From Microthrixaceae bacterium (GTDB taxonomy: Bacteria; Actinomycetota; Acidimicrobiia; Acidimicrobiales; Microtrichaceae): 64,000 nt of DNA. The DNA lies in assembly GCA_020845705.1 (NCBI GenBank), contig JADLFH010000040.1:62001-126000 (forward strand). Reading direction: 5' to 3'. Both the position numbers and the translations under genes were made by a program. How positions within the stretch are numbered: position 1 is the stretch's first letter; the number at the start of each line of letters is the position of its first letter. Below the pieces are notes generated by a model. The model was not told the origin of the DNA, did not search any database, and worked only from the letters and a program-made list of their open reading frames with translations. Below, in pieces: positions 40,310-48,723 of this stretch.

Positions 40310-41125
40310 CTAGCCCGCCGTCGTCGTGGTCTGTTCCGCCGATGGCGCCGCCGTGGTGGTTGGAGAACCGGCCACAGCGGTCGTCGTTGGCGTCTCGACC
40401 GGCGGCAAGGAGGTTGGGGACCCATCGGTGGGTTCCTGGGTGCCCCCGCCCTCCGCCTCGAGGGGGTTCTTGAGCTGCTCGACAGACGGTGGCAGCGGGA
40501 TGGTCTTGGTGTCCTCCGGCACCAGCGCAACGACCAGGATGCCACCGTCGTCAGTGAAGCGGACCTTTCCGAAGTCCTTGGTGAAGACCTCCGGCTTGAC
40601 CTTCTCGCTGGCCTGAGGCGGCCAGACGAAGACCTTCAGGACTGCCTTCTTCTTCTTGCCGTCGATAGTGCAGGTGGACGGCGACTTCCACATGTCGCCC
40701 CCGGCGCCGGCGGGGAAGGTGACCTCGTCGTCGGAGATCTCCAAGCCGATCTGGTCGGCGAACTTCTGGAACGTCGCGTTCTTGCCGGTCACGGTGGTAC
40801 TGAAGGGGTGGATGTGGATGAGCCCGTCCGCGTGGGTGTGGATGCCGAAGGGGTCACCAGGGCCGTCGGGGAGCTTCTGAAGCGCGTCGGGGTAGGAGTC
40901 GCAGTGGTAGGAGCCGTACCCGTAGTGCCAGTGGTCACCCACGATCGGCGCTTCGCTCGACTGTCCCACCCGGGAGTCACGCGCCAGCCAGACCAGCACG
41001 CTGCCGACCACCACCACAGCCACAACGGCCAACGGAAAGCCCAAGGGCCGGCGTTGTCCGGCCACCTTGGTGGTACCTGCGCGCTGGACGCGCTGGATCT
41101 TCTTGGTCGAGGAGGCCTTGCCCAT
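40310..41125 (-). CDS. Membrane-anchored histidine-rich protein with HxH motifs
   Basis: 271 residues from ATG 41125, with one N-terminal membrane helix (about 30-47) and the rest outside. Residues 65-106 hold a dense histidine/cysteine pattern: HWHYGYGSYHC (H65, H67, H74, C75) and GIHTHADGLIHIHPF (H96, H98, H104, H106). A middle beta-rich domain follows, and the tail from about 230 is Thr/Pro/Ala-rich and disordered. Metal binding is very likely, probably zinc or copper. No named family is recognised. It is 3 bases before the guanylyltransferase, so co-transcribed. Confidence 0.75.
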   Translation of the reverse strand: MGKASSTKKIQRVQRAGTTKVAGQRRPLGFPLAVVAVVVVGSVLVWLARDSRVGQSSEAPIVGDHWHYGYGSYHCDSYPDALQKLPDGPGDPFGIHTHADGLIHIHPFSTTVTGKNATFQKFADQIGLEISDDEVTFPAGAGGDMWKSPSTCTIDGKKKKAVLKVFVWPPQASEKVKPEVFTKDFGKVRFTDDGGILVVALVPEDTKTIPLPPSVEQLKNPLEAEGGGTQEPTDGSPTSLPPVETPTTTAVAGSPTTTAAPSAEQTTTTAG

Positions 41126-41135
41126 ACGGCCGAAC

Positions 41136-41141
41136 ACGGTA
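41136..41141 (-). promoter_or_regulatory. -10 box for the histidine-rich protein gene
   Basis: TACCGT on the minus strand, 10 bases before the ATG at 41125. Same class as the other TANNNT boxes; no -35 visible. Confidence 0.35.
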
Positions 41142-41196
41142 GCCGCGCAGCGGCTACCGCCCGGAACCACCCGAGGCCCTCAGGCGATCCCACACA

Positions 41197-41249
41197 CCGA
41201 ACTTGCGTACGAATCCGTCCTCTGCCGGCGGATCCCTACGCCGGTTCGG
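41197..41249. repeat. Dispersed hairpin element, copy B
   Basis: 53-base inverted repeat: the outer arms CCGAAC and GTTCGG are perfect, and 17 of 22 arm positions pair. One half matches copy A near prfB (38 of 45 positions). The right arm includes the stop codon and last codons of the GT4 gene. Confidence 0.65.
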
Positions 41250-42483
41250 AGGTCCGCCGGGAAACGAGCTCCGTGAACAGCGTCTCGTATTCCTCGGCGA
41301 CCGCCGCGGGCGACAACCACTCCTCCACCCACCGTCGGCCGTTGGCACCCAGGCGCGCCCGCTCCACATCGTCGGAGACCAGAGATCCGATCGCCTTTGT
41401 GAGGGCCTCGGCATCCTCCGGCCCCACAACGACGCCCGCGTCCGCGGCCTGAAGCGTTCGCTGGACCTCGGTTCCCGGGTCTACCGACGCCACGCACGGT
41501 CGACCCGCGGCGAGGATCGAATAGAGCTTCGAGGGGACACTGGAGCGGGCCAGGCCCCGACGCAACAAGACGGTGTGGATGTCCGCCGCCGCCAGCACCT
41601 CCGACAGTCGTTCCTTGGGCTGCATCCCGACGAACACCACGTTGTCCAGTCCCTCGGCACGCCTCACCAGCTCAGCCCTTGCGGAGCCGCCGCCGTTGAC
41701 CACGAACACCAGGTCACGGTCGTCGCGCAGCGCGGCGGCAGCATCCAAGAGAAGCTCCACCGGTTGGGAATAGCCCAGGTTGCCGGCGTACATCACGACC
41801 ACCTTGTCGTCGAGACCGAACTCGCTCCGATACGAGTTGTGTTCCCGCTGAGGCGTGATTGCGGCCACGTCGACGAAGTTGGGAATCACCCGAACCCGCC
41901 CTCGGGGATCGCCGCGCAGCTTCTCCACCAGGTTGGCCCGGAGGTCGTCGGAGAGGACGGTGACCGCGTCGCTGGCGCGGTACAGGGTGCGTTCCAGCGA
42001 CTGGGCGGCACGGATCACCTTGGGGTTCGTGATGGCGCCCACCTCGATCGCCACGTCGGGAAACACGTCTTGGATGTTGAACACCAGCGGCACCCGCCAT
42101 CTCCTGGCCAACAACACCCCGGCGATACCGATGATCAGCGGTGGCGACATCGCCAAGACCACGTCGGGTCGGAACCTCGGCCGCAGCCCCGCGACCGCCG
42201 CCAACCCTGTGAAGCCCCCGAAGGCGACCGCTCGTGCCGGAATGTTCGACTTGTCGGTGGGAAACGGGTGCAGGCGGGTGATCGCACCCCACTCGATGTC
42301 CTCCGTGCGCGACCAGCCGCCGCGCCACTCCTCGTCCACCTCGTGGTTGCGGTACCACGGCAGTGCGGTGATCACGTGCAGGCGGTGGCCGCGGGAAGCG
42401 AGCTGCTCCACGATGTTCGACATCACCTCACCGGTCGGCGCGACATCGGGGCGGAAGTGGGGGCAGACGACGAGGATGTTCAC
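41236..42483 (-). CDS. Glycosyltransferase family 4 (WcaI-like)
   Basis: 415 residues, two-Rossmann GT-B fold. The N-terminus MNILVVCPHFRPDVAPTGEV and the strand VPLVFNIQDVFPDVAIEVG are typical of WcaI-like fucosyl/colanic-acid transferases; the donor-binding part has VVVMYAGNLGYSQPVELLLDAAA. The donor sugar is not determined. Its ATG overlaps the upstream GT4 stop by 4 bases. A hairpin element ends the gene. Confidence 0.86.
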   Translation of the reverse strand: MNILVVCPHFRPDVAPTGEVMSNIVEQLASRGHRLHVITALPWYRNHEVDEEWRGGWSRTEDIEWGAITRLHPFPTDKSNIPARAVAFGGFTGLAAVAGLRPRFRPDVVLAMSPPLIIGIAGVLLARRWRVPLVFNIQDVFPDVAIEVGAITNPKVIRAAQSLERTLYRASDAVTVLSDDLRANLVEKLRGDPRGRVRVIPNFVDVAAITPQREHNSYRSEFGLDDKVVVMYAGNLGYSQPVELLLDAAAALRDDRDLVFVVNGGGSARAELVRRAEGLDNVVFVGMQPKERLSEVLAAADIHTVLLRRGLARSSVPSKLYSILAAGRPCVASVDPGTEVQRTLQAADAGVVVGPEDAEALTKAIGSLVSDDVERARLGANGRRWVEEWLSPAAVAEEYETLFTELVSRRTSEPA

Positions 42484-43625
42484 GACGGTGGCGGCTCTGT
42501 GTCGGCGGCGAGGGCCTGACGCCAGACACCCAGCATCGCGGACGCGCTCCGCTCCGGGGTGAATCGCGCCGCGGCGGCTTGTCCGGCGGTTATCCAGCGG
42601 TCACGCAGCGCGGGCTGTTCGACCAGCGCCCGGATCACAGTCGTGAATCCGGCCACATGTCCGATGGGCGGATGGGGCACCTCTGGAGGGAGCACCTCCG
42701 CCAGCGCGGTTCCATCGGCGCCGATCACGGGTACACCCGCCACCATCGCCTCCAACACCGGGAGGCCGAACCCCTCGTATCGGGAAGGAAGCACCACACC
42801 CAGCGCCCCCGCCGTCAGCGCGTCACGGGTGGCTGCGTCGACCCGACCGAGCCGTTCGACCCGCCCGGCGAGGTCGGGCTGGGAGATCCGCTCGTTGACG
42901 GCCTTCTCCGTGTCGGCCTCACCTCCGATCAGCACCAGGCGGAGCGTGGGGTGAAGGGGCGCGACGTCCGCGAACGCCTCCAGGAGCGTCGCGTGGTCCT
43001 TGTGGTGATAGGTGATGGCCGGGTAGAGGATGTAGGGGCCGTCGATGGGCGCCGGAACCACAGGCGCCGGTGGTGCCGGAGGGGCCGACCACGGGACGAC
43101 CACGACCCGATCGGGCTCCGCGCCGAGGCGTTCCAACACCCGTTGTCGGGTGAACTCGCTGGGCACCGAGGTCAGCCTGGCGCGGCGTACGCTGGGGCGG
43201 AGCACCGAACGCAGGTACACGCGTTTGGCGGGGTGGAAGTTCTGCGGCAGGTCGAGCGGCTGGATGTCATGGACACAGATCGTCGAGGGCCGTCGGTAGC
43301 CGAACGGCAACGTGCCTCCCGCGTGGTGCATGAGTGCGATGCCTGCGGCTTTTGCGGCCTTCGGCAGCCACCTGCTCTCGCCAATGACCCGACGCACCTT
43401 CGAGTTGCCGTCGAGCGGCGCGATCACCGTCTCGAACCTCTCGACGAGATCGGGGTGGGCGTCGGGCAGCGAGGACAACCCGAACAACACGATCTCAAGG
43501 TCATCCGCGACCTCATCGCCAAGCGCCCGCAGGAGCGCGACTGTTGCATCCTCGGACCCGCCGACCACGCCGGGGACCATCCACAACAGGTTCACCCCGA
43601 TGCGGCTGCGTTCGGATTCACTCAA
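42480..43625 (-). CDS. Glycosyltransferase family 4
   Basis: 381 residues from TTG 43625. GT-B retaining glycosyltransferase with N-terminal IGVNLLWMVPGVVGGSEDAT, PSEFTRQRVLERLGAEPDRVVVVPW and donor-site VVLPSRYEGFGLPVLEAMVAGVPVIGAD containing the E(x7)E pattern. TTG was chosen because it overlaps the upstream stop as TTGA, the usual coupling distance here. The sugar is unknown. Confidence 0.84.
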   Translation of the reverse strand: MSESERSRIGVNLLWMVPGVVGGSEDATVALLRALGDEVADDLEIVLFGLSSLPDAHPDLVERFETVIAPLDGNSKVRRVIGESRWLPKAAKAAGIALMHHAGGTLPFGYRRPSTICVHDIQPLDLPQNFHPAKRVYLRSVLRPSVRRARLTSVPSEFTRQRVLERLGAEPDRVVVVPWSAPPAPPAPVVPAPIDGPYILYPAITYHHKDHATLLEAFADVAPLHPTLRLVLIGGEADTEKAVNERISQPDLAGRVERLGRVDAATRDALTAGALGVVLPSRYEGFGLPVLEAMVAGVPVIGADGTALAEVLPPEVPHPPIGHVAGFTTVIRALVEQPALRDRWITAGQAAAARFTPERSASAMLGVWRQALAADTEPPPS

Positions 43626-44755
43626 GACAACACCGCCTCGTAGACCTGCAGCGTCGCGTCCGCCGCCGCCTCCCATGTGTAACCAGCCGCGATTCTCCGG
43701 CCCTGCTCACCGACGCTCCGGCGCAACTCCTCGTCGTCGACAACACGCTCCAGCGCCGTTGCCCACCCATCGACGTCCAGCGCGTCGACCGTGATCCCCT
43801 CAGGTCCCACTAGCTCCAACAGCGCCGGGTCCTTCGACGTAACAGTCGCTGTCCCAACCGTCATGGCGTCGAGCACCGGCATGCCGAAGCCCTCCCCGAG
43901 GCTCGGACAACACAGCGCCATCGCTCCGTCGCACAAGGCGGCGAGCGTGGCCTCCGAGACGAAGCCCACACGCCGGACGCGATCTCCCGCCGCTTCGATC
44001 AGCGGGGCCAGATCCTCGTTCCAGCCGTCGGGGCCGACGACGACCAGCGGATGGTGCCGTTCGAGCTTCACGACTGCTTGGAGCAGGGTGCGTAGGTTCT
44101 TGCGGGGTTCGATGGTTCCGACGGCGAGAAGGTAGCCGTCGCGATCGAGCCCCAGCTCTCGAAGTGCCGCCGTTGTCGTAGCAGGCTCTGGCGGCTCGAA
44201 GCTCGGCCCGAGTGCGACGACGTGGAGCCGATCGCTGCGGAACCCGTTCGCCCGGCACGCCGCTGCGGTTGCCTCGCTGGAGCACAGGATCGCGCTCGCC
44301 TCGTCACGAGCCAGCTCCAGGCCGCGTGACAACAGTCGTGCCCCCCGAGCGTTCAACCGGGAAGGGTCGGTCCAGGGGAACAGGTCGTGGACCGTCACCA
44401 CCAACGCCGCCCCACCACGGGGCGGCACCATCGTCGTCGTGGCATGCACGATGTCGACCCGACCTGTGGCGCGCTGAACGGGCAGCCGACGCCAACGGTG
44501 CCAGACCTCGTAGATCAGCGGATAGGGCAGTGGAAGGCGGTGGATCCCAATCGGCGGGGTCCAGGGTGGGGACGGAACGCTGCTACCCCGCGGCCCCACG
44601 CCTCGCAGCTCGACACGACCGGACGCGGCGAGGGCCGCGGCGAGACGCAGCGCCGATGACGCAGTTCCACCGGGTACTCGGTGCCACGACTGGAGAAGCG
44701 TGAAGGCTACGGACGGCGGGGAGGCCACCCGCTCATCCTTCCAGCTCCGCGCCAT
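43622..44755 (-). CDS. Glycosyltransferase family 4
   Basis: 377 residues from ATG 44755, or 368 from GTG 44728, which has GGAAGGA about 9 bases upstream and may be the real start. GT-B fold: VTVHDLFPWTDPSRLN, SSEATAAACRANGF, AVGTIEPRKNLRTLLQAV and CCPSLGEGFGMPVLDAMTVGTATVTSKD with the E(x7)E-type motif. First of three overlapping GT4 genes. Divergent from fcl. Confidence 0.84.
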   Translation of the reverse strand: MARSWKDERVASPPSVAFTLLQSWHRVPGGTASSALRLAAALAASGRVELRGVGPRGSSVPSPPWTPPIGIHRLPLPYPLIYEVWHRWRRLPVQRATGRVDIVHATTTMVPPRGGAALVVTVHDLFPWTDPSRLNARGARLLSRGLELARDEASAILCSSEATAAACRANGFRSDRLHVVALGPSFEPPEPATTTAALRELGLDRDGYLLAVGTIEPRKNLRTLLQAVVKLERHHPLVVVGPDGWNEDLAPLIEAAGDRVRRVGFVSEATLAALCDGAMALCCPSLGEGFGMPVLDAMTVGTATVTSKDPALLELVGPEGITVDALDVDGWATALERVVDDEELRRSVGEQGRRIAAGYTWEAAADATLQVYEAVLS

Positions 44756-44786
44756 GCTGCGGACAGGCCGTAACGAAGCCAGCGGG

Positions 44787-44792
44787 TAGCCT
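44787..44792 (+). promoter_or_regulatory. -10 box for fcl
   Basis: TAGCCT 8 bases before the fcl ATG. Confidence 0.4.
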
Positions 44793-44800
44793 GCGCGCCG

Positions 44801-45763
44801 ATGTCGGACTTCTGGGCCAGCCGCCGTGTCCTCGTCACCGGAGCCGGTGGATTCCTCGGCACCGCGGTGCGCGACGCGCTCGGCCCACGCGCGCCGAAGG
44901 AGCTCATCGCCCCCTCATCGACCGAAGTCGACCTGCGGCGTGCCGACGCAGTGGACGCGATGGTGGCCAAGCATCGACCGGACCTGATCATCCACCTGGC
45001 GGCCTCGGTCGGCGGAATAGGCGCCAACCGCGAACGGCCCGCCGACCTGTACCTCGACAACCTGTTGATGGGCACCTTCGTACTGGATTCGGCTCGGCGG
45101 TTCGAGGTCCCCAAGACCGTGGTGGTCGGGACGATCTGCTCGTACCCGAAATACACCGAGGTGCCCTTCAAAGAGAACTCGCTGTGGCAGGGATACCCCG
45201 AGGAGACCAACGCCCCCTACGGCATCGCGAAGCTCGCGCAACTGGTGCAGGTGCAGGCGAACCGCGCGCAGTACGGCCAGAACGCCATCTACCTCATGCC
45301 CACGAACCTCTACGGTCCGGGTGACAAGTTCAATCCGGCGGTCAGCCACGTGATCCCCGCACTCATCAAGAAGACGGTCGACGCCGTCGAGTCGGGGGCG
45401 GATCACATCGAGGTGTGGGGAACCGGCTCGGCGAGCCGTGAGTTCCTCTATGTGGACGACGCTGCCGAGGGGATCTTGTTGGCGTCAGAGCTCTACGACG
45501 ACGGCGACCCGGTGAACCTGGGCACCGACGAGGAGCGGCCCATCCGAGATCTGGTGGAGATGATCGCGGAGCTGGTCGGTTTCGAGGGCGAGATCCGCTG
45601 GGACACAACCAAGCCCGACGGCCAACCACGCAGGCGCGTTGACCCGTCGCGTGCCCGCGAGCGGTTCGGGTTCGAGGCCAAGGTGCGTTTCGAGGACGGC
45701 TTGCGCAGGACGATCGACTGGTACCGGGCCAACCGCGAGGCTGCGGAGGCACGTGTCCACTGA
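44801..45763 (+). CDS. fcl: GDP-L-fucose synthase
   Basis: 320 residues, the length of the family. Epimerises and reduces GDP-4-keto-6-deoxymannose to GDP-L-fucose. The N-terminal TGAGGFLGTAV motif (about 14-24), LAASVGGIGANRERPADLYLDN with the Fcl-specific GGI, SYPKYTEVPFKE and the NAPYGIAKL catalytic YxxxK are present. Works with Gmd 9 kb upstream. It stands alone on the plus strand, divergent from the GT4 operon. Confidence 0.93.
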   Translation: MSDFWASRRVLVTGAGGFLGTAVRDALGPRAPKELIAPSSTEVDLRRADAVDAMVAKHRPDLIIHLAASVGGIGANRERPADLYLDNLLMGTFVLDSARRFEVPKTVVVGTICSYPKYTEVPFKENSLWQGYPEETNAPYGIAKLAQLVQVQANRAQYGQNAIYLMPTNLYGPGDKFNPAVSHVIPALIKKTVDAVESGADHIEVWGTGSASREFLYVDDAAEGILLASELYDDGDPVNLGTDEERPIRDLVEMIAELVGFEGEIRWDTTKPDGQPRRRVDPSRARERFGFEAKVRFEDGLRRTIDWYRANREAAEARVH

Positions 45764-45786
45764 CCCCCGCTGCCACGGGCAGTTTC

Positions 45787-45816
45787 TTGCCGTTGACACA
45801 CCGCTGTGACTAATTT
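45787..45816 (+). promoter_or_regulatory. Promoter of the threonine-rich lipoprotein gene
   Basis: TTGCCG and TAATTT separated by 18 bases, the second 8 bases before the ATG at 45825. A TTGACA also occurs at 45793, but too close to the -10 box. Confidence 0.4.
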
Positions 45817-45824
45817 CTCACGCC

Positions 45825-46373
45825 ATGCGTTGGAAGACATTCACCATCCTCAGTGCCCTGACCCTGGCGGTTACCGCTTGTTACACCCCCCCGACGGGAG
45901 GCGGCGGCTCCACCACCACCTCGACGTCATCGACTACTACTACGTCGTCGACGACCACCACCACCACCACCACAACAACGACAACGACGACCACCACGAC
46001 GACGCTGCCACCGTCGCCGATCGTCGTGAACGGCACCGCAGACAAGACCGTCGGTTGCTTCTCCGGCCTCGGCGGCGGTGACGACGAACAGGTCGACCTC
46101 GGAGTGGACGGCTGGTGGGACTTCGGGTTCCAAGGTTGCACGGCCTTCGAAACCGAGACCGTCGCCCTGATCGACCCTATCGGCGGCCCCACCGGTGACG
46201 CCTTCCAGGCGCCCACCGGCTACGAGTGCTCGATGGACGTCGATGGCGACACTGCCGGCCCTTACACCAACCAGATCGGTGCGACGGCCGACACGGGCGG
46301 CAAGATCTTCATCAACTCGTCCCACGCTTGGCCAAACACCACCAACTGGACCATCACCTGCAACCCGATCTGA
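45825..46373 (+). CDS. Threonine-rich secreted lipoprotein of unknown function
   Basis: 182 residues. The signal peptide ends in the lipobox VTAC (C19), so lipid anchoring is likely. Residues about 30-60 are almost pure threonine/serine, a linker that may be glycosylated. The C-terminal 120 residues form a compact domain with five further cysteines after C19 (four in the domain about 78-180) and no recognised family. A TAATTT -10 box lies upstream, and a strong bidirectional terminator lies downstream. It may present a small domain beyond the cell wall. Confidence 0.75.
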   Translation: MRWKTFTILSALTLAVTACYTPPTGGGGSTTTSTSSTTTTSSTTTTTTTTTTTTTTTTTTLPPSPIVVNGTADKTVGCFSGLGGGDDEQVDLGVDGWWDFGFQGCTAFETETVALIDPIGGPTGDAFQAPTGYECSMDVDGDTAGPYTNQIGATADTGGKIFINSSHAWPNTTNWTITCNPI

Positions 46374-46383
46374 TCACTCGATG

Positions 46384-46438
46384 ACACGAAGGGCCGGGCC
46401 GTCCACCCCATGGGGCAGGGCGGCCCGGCCTTTCGTGT
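46384..46438. terminator. Bidirectional terminator between lipoprotein gene and uxs
   Basis: 18-base stem at 46384-46401 and 46421-46438 with a single G-T wobble, loop about 19 bases. It is flanked by AA and TTT on the two sides, so it works in both directions. It ends directly at the uxs stop. Confidence 0.82.
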
Positions 46439-47362
46439 TCAGAGGTGCCGGAAGTGCTCGATGGTCGACACGAGCCCGTCACGCAGAGCGACCTCGGGTT
46501 CCCATCCGAGAAGTTCCCGGGCCCGCGTGATGTCGGGCTGGCGTTGGGTCGGGTCATCGACGGGCAGCGGCTCGCAGACGATCGAGGAAGTGGAGCCGGT
46601 CAGCTCGATGACGATCTCCGCCAGTTCCCGGACCGTGAACTCCCCGGGGTTGCCGATGTTGAGCGGATCGTGCTCGGAGCTGTCCAACAGGGCCAGCACC
46701 CCGCGGACGGTGTCGTCCACGTAGCCGAAGCTGCGGGTCTGGTTGCCGTCGCCGTACACCGTGATCGGGTCACCCGCGAGCGCCTGGACGATGAAGTTCG
46801 ACACCACACGACCGTCCCCGGGGCGCATACGTGGCCCGTAGGTGTTGAAGAAGCGCACGATGCGGGTGTCGAGGCCGTGGTAGCGGTGATACGCCATGGT
46901 CATCGCCTCGGCGAAGCGCTTCGCCTCGTCGTAGACCCCTCGGGGGCCGACGGGATTGACGTGGCCCCAGTAGCTCTCCGGCTGGGGATGCACCTGCGGG
47001 TCGCCGTAGACCTCCGATGTGGAGGCCAACATGAACGTCGCCCCCTTCGCCTTGGCCAGGCCGAGGGTGTTGTGGGTGCCGAGGCTTCCGACCTTGAGGG
47101 TCTGGATCGGCATCTCGAGGTAGTCCCGCGGCGACGCCGGCGACGCGAAGTGCAAAACGGCGTCGACCTCCCCGGGCACCCACACATGGTTGGACACGTC
47201 GTGTTCCACGAACGTGAAGCGGTGGCCGAACAGGTGCGCCACGTTGTCGTGGGAGCCGGTCACGAGGTTGTCGATGCAGACCACATCGTCGCCGCGCGCG
47301 ACCAGGGCGTCGCAGAGGTGGGACCCCAGGAACCCGGCCCCACCGGTCACGACGACTCTCAC
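46439..47362 (-). CDS. uxs: UDP-glucuronate decarboxylase (UDP-xylose synthase)-like
   Basis: 307 residues from GTG 47362. Extended SDR with [13 protein letters not shown] near the N-terminus, catalytic [11 protein letters not shown] (YxxxK), and the UXS-type signatures [33 protein letters not shown] and [11 protein letters not shown]-like sequence ([11 protein letters not shown]). It converts UDP-glucuronate to UDP-xylose. The GTG overlaps the ugd stop (GTGA). Some dTDP-glucose dehydratases are similar, so the assignment leans on ugd. Confidence 0.87.
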   Translation of the reverse strand: MRVVVTGGAGFLGSHLCDALVARGDDVVCIDNLVTGSHDNVAHLFGHRFTFVEHDVSNHVWVPGEVDAVLHFASPASPRDYLEMPIQTLKVGSLGTHNTLGLAKAKGATFMLASTSEVYGDPQVHPQPESYWGHVNPVGPRGVYDEAKRFAEAMTMAYHRYHGLDTRIVRFFNTYGPRMRPGDGRVVSNFIVQALAGDPITVYGDGNQTRSFGYVDDTVRGVLALLDSSEHDPLNIGNPGEFTVRELAEIVIELTGSTSSIVCEPLPVDDPTQRQPDITRARELLGWEPEVALRDGLVSTIEHFRHL

Positions 47363-48633
47363 GACCGACCGATGCCCTGGTAGTCGAACCCGGCCTGGCG
47401 CAGGCGGTTGCGGTCCATCAGGTTTCGTGCATCCACGATTCGACGCTTCGCCAGCGCAGCGCCGACCTTCTCGAGGTCGACCCACTTGAACTCGTCCCAC
47501 TCGGTGAGAACCACCAGAGCTGCCGCCCCTTCGCACACCGCGTAAGGGTCGGCGGCCACGGTTATGCCGGCGATGTCGTGGTGGATCGCCGGGTCGTACG
47601 CGATCACCTCCGCCCCCTGAGCCTGGAGGCGCCCGATGATCTTGATGGCCGGAGAGTCCCGCGTGTCGTCGGTGCGGGCTTTGAAGGTGAGGCCCCAGGC
47701 CGCTATTCGCACCCCGTCGAGGCTGCCGCCGGCCGCGACTCGAACCTTGTCCACCACACGGTCGAACTGCTGCTCGTTCACCTCGATCACACCTTCGAGC
47801 AGACTGAACTGGTAACCGGCGTTTTCCGCTATGTGCACCAGGGCGTGGGAGTCCTTCGGGAAGCAACTCCCACCCCACCCAGGACCGGGACGCAGGAACT
47901 CCTGGCCGATCCGCTTGTCGTATCCCATGCCCAACACCACGTCGGCCACATCCGCACCCACCGCTTCGCACACCGCGGCGATGGCGTTGACGAAGCTGAT
48001 CTTCGCCGCCAGGAATGCGTTCGACGCGTACTTGATCGTCTCCGCGGACGCAGGGTCGGTCACCATCAGCGGCGCCGCGAGGGAGAGGTACAACGACGCC
48101 ACCCGGATGGCGGCCGCCTGGTCGTCGGCGCCGATGACCACACGGTCGGGGTGGAGGAAGTCGTGGACCGCGGAACCTTCACGCAGGAACTCGGGGTTGG
48201 AGACGACCGACACGTCGGGACGCCGAAGGGCGCGTTCCACCACTCGGGTGGAGCCGACCGGCACTGTCGACTTGTTGATCACGATGGCCTCTGACAGCAG
48301 GTGCGGAGAGATCTCGGTCGCCGCGTCCTGGATGTAGGAGAGGTCGGCTGAGCCGTCCTCGCCCTGGGGGGTCGGCACGCAGAGGAACACGAACTCCCTG
48401 TCGGCCACCGCGTTGGCGGCTCCGAGCACGAAGCGCAACCGTCCTGCCGACATGGCGTCGCGGACTATCTCCTCCAGGCCGTCTTCGAGGATCGGCAGCT
48501 CGCCCTGGTTCAGTCGCTCGACCTTGTGTTGGTCCACGTCGGCGCAGATCACGTCGTGGCCGATGTGAGCGAGACACGCTCCTGTGGTGAGTCCCACGTA
48601 GCCGGTTCCGATCACTGCGATGTTCGATGCCAC
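47359..48633 (-). CDS. ugd: UDP-glucose 6-dehydrogenase
   Basis: 424 residues. Two-step oxidation of UDP-glucose to UDP-glucuronate. N-terminal [21 protein letters not shown] binds NAD; catalytic cysteine C257 sits in [13 protein letters not shown]201 in [17 protein letters not shown] is conserved. An upstream GGAG lies about 10 bases before the ATG. With uxs it makes UDP-xylose. Confidence 0.94.
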   Translation of the reverse strand: MASNIAVIGTGYVGLTTGACLAHIGHDVICADVDQHKVERLNQGELPILEDGLEEIVRDAMSAGRLRFVLGAANAVADREFVFLCVPTPQGEDGSADLSYIQDAATEISPHLLSEAIVINKSTVPVGSTRVVERALRRPDVSVVSNPEFLREGSAVHDFLHPDRVVIGADDQAAAIRVASLYLSLAAPLMVTDPASAETIKYASNAFLAAKISFVNAIAAVCEAVGADVADVVLGMGYDKRIGQEFLRPGPGWGGSCFPKDSHALVHIAENAGYQFSLLEGVIEVNEQQFDRVVDKVRVAAGGSLDGVRIAAWGLTFKARTDDTRDSPAIKIIGRLQAQGAEVIAYDPAIHHDIAGITVAADPYAVCEGAAALVVLTEWDEFKWVDLEKVGAALAKRRIVDARNLMDRNRLRQAGFDYQGIGRS

Positions 48634-48723
48634 GTCATCTCCGGTGGTCGGCCGATGCTTCAGGGGCCTCCGATCGTATCGGTGAGCGCCGCGCTTGCCA
48701 CCGGTGGGAAAGGACGGCGCTGC

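Noticed and set aside
45770-45788. Terminator after fcl
   Set aside because: A 5-base CTGCC/GGCAG stem with a T-rich tail is too short to claim.
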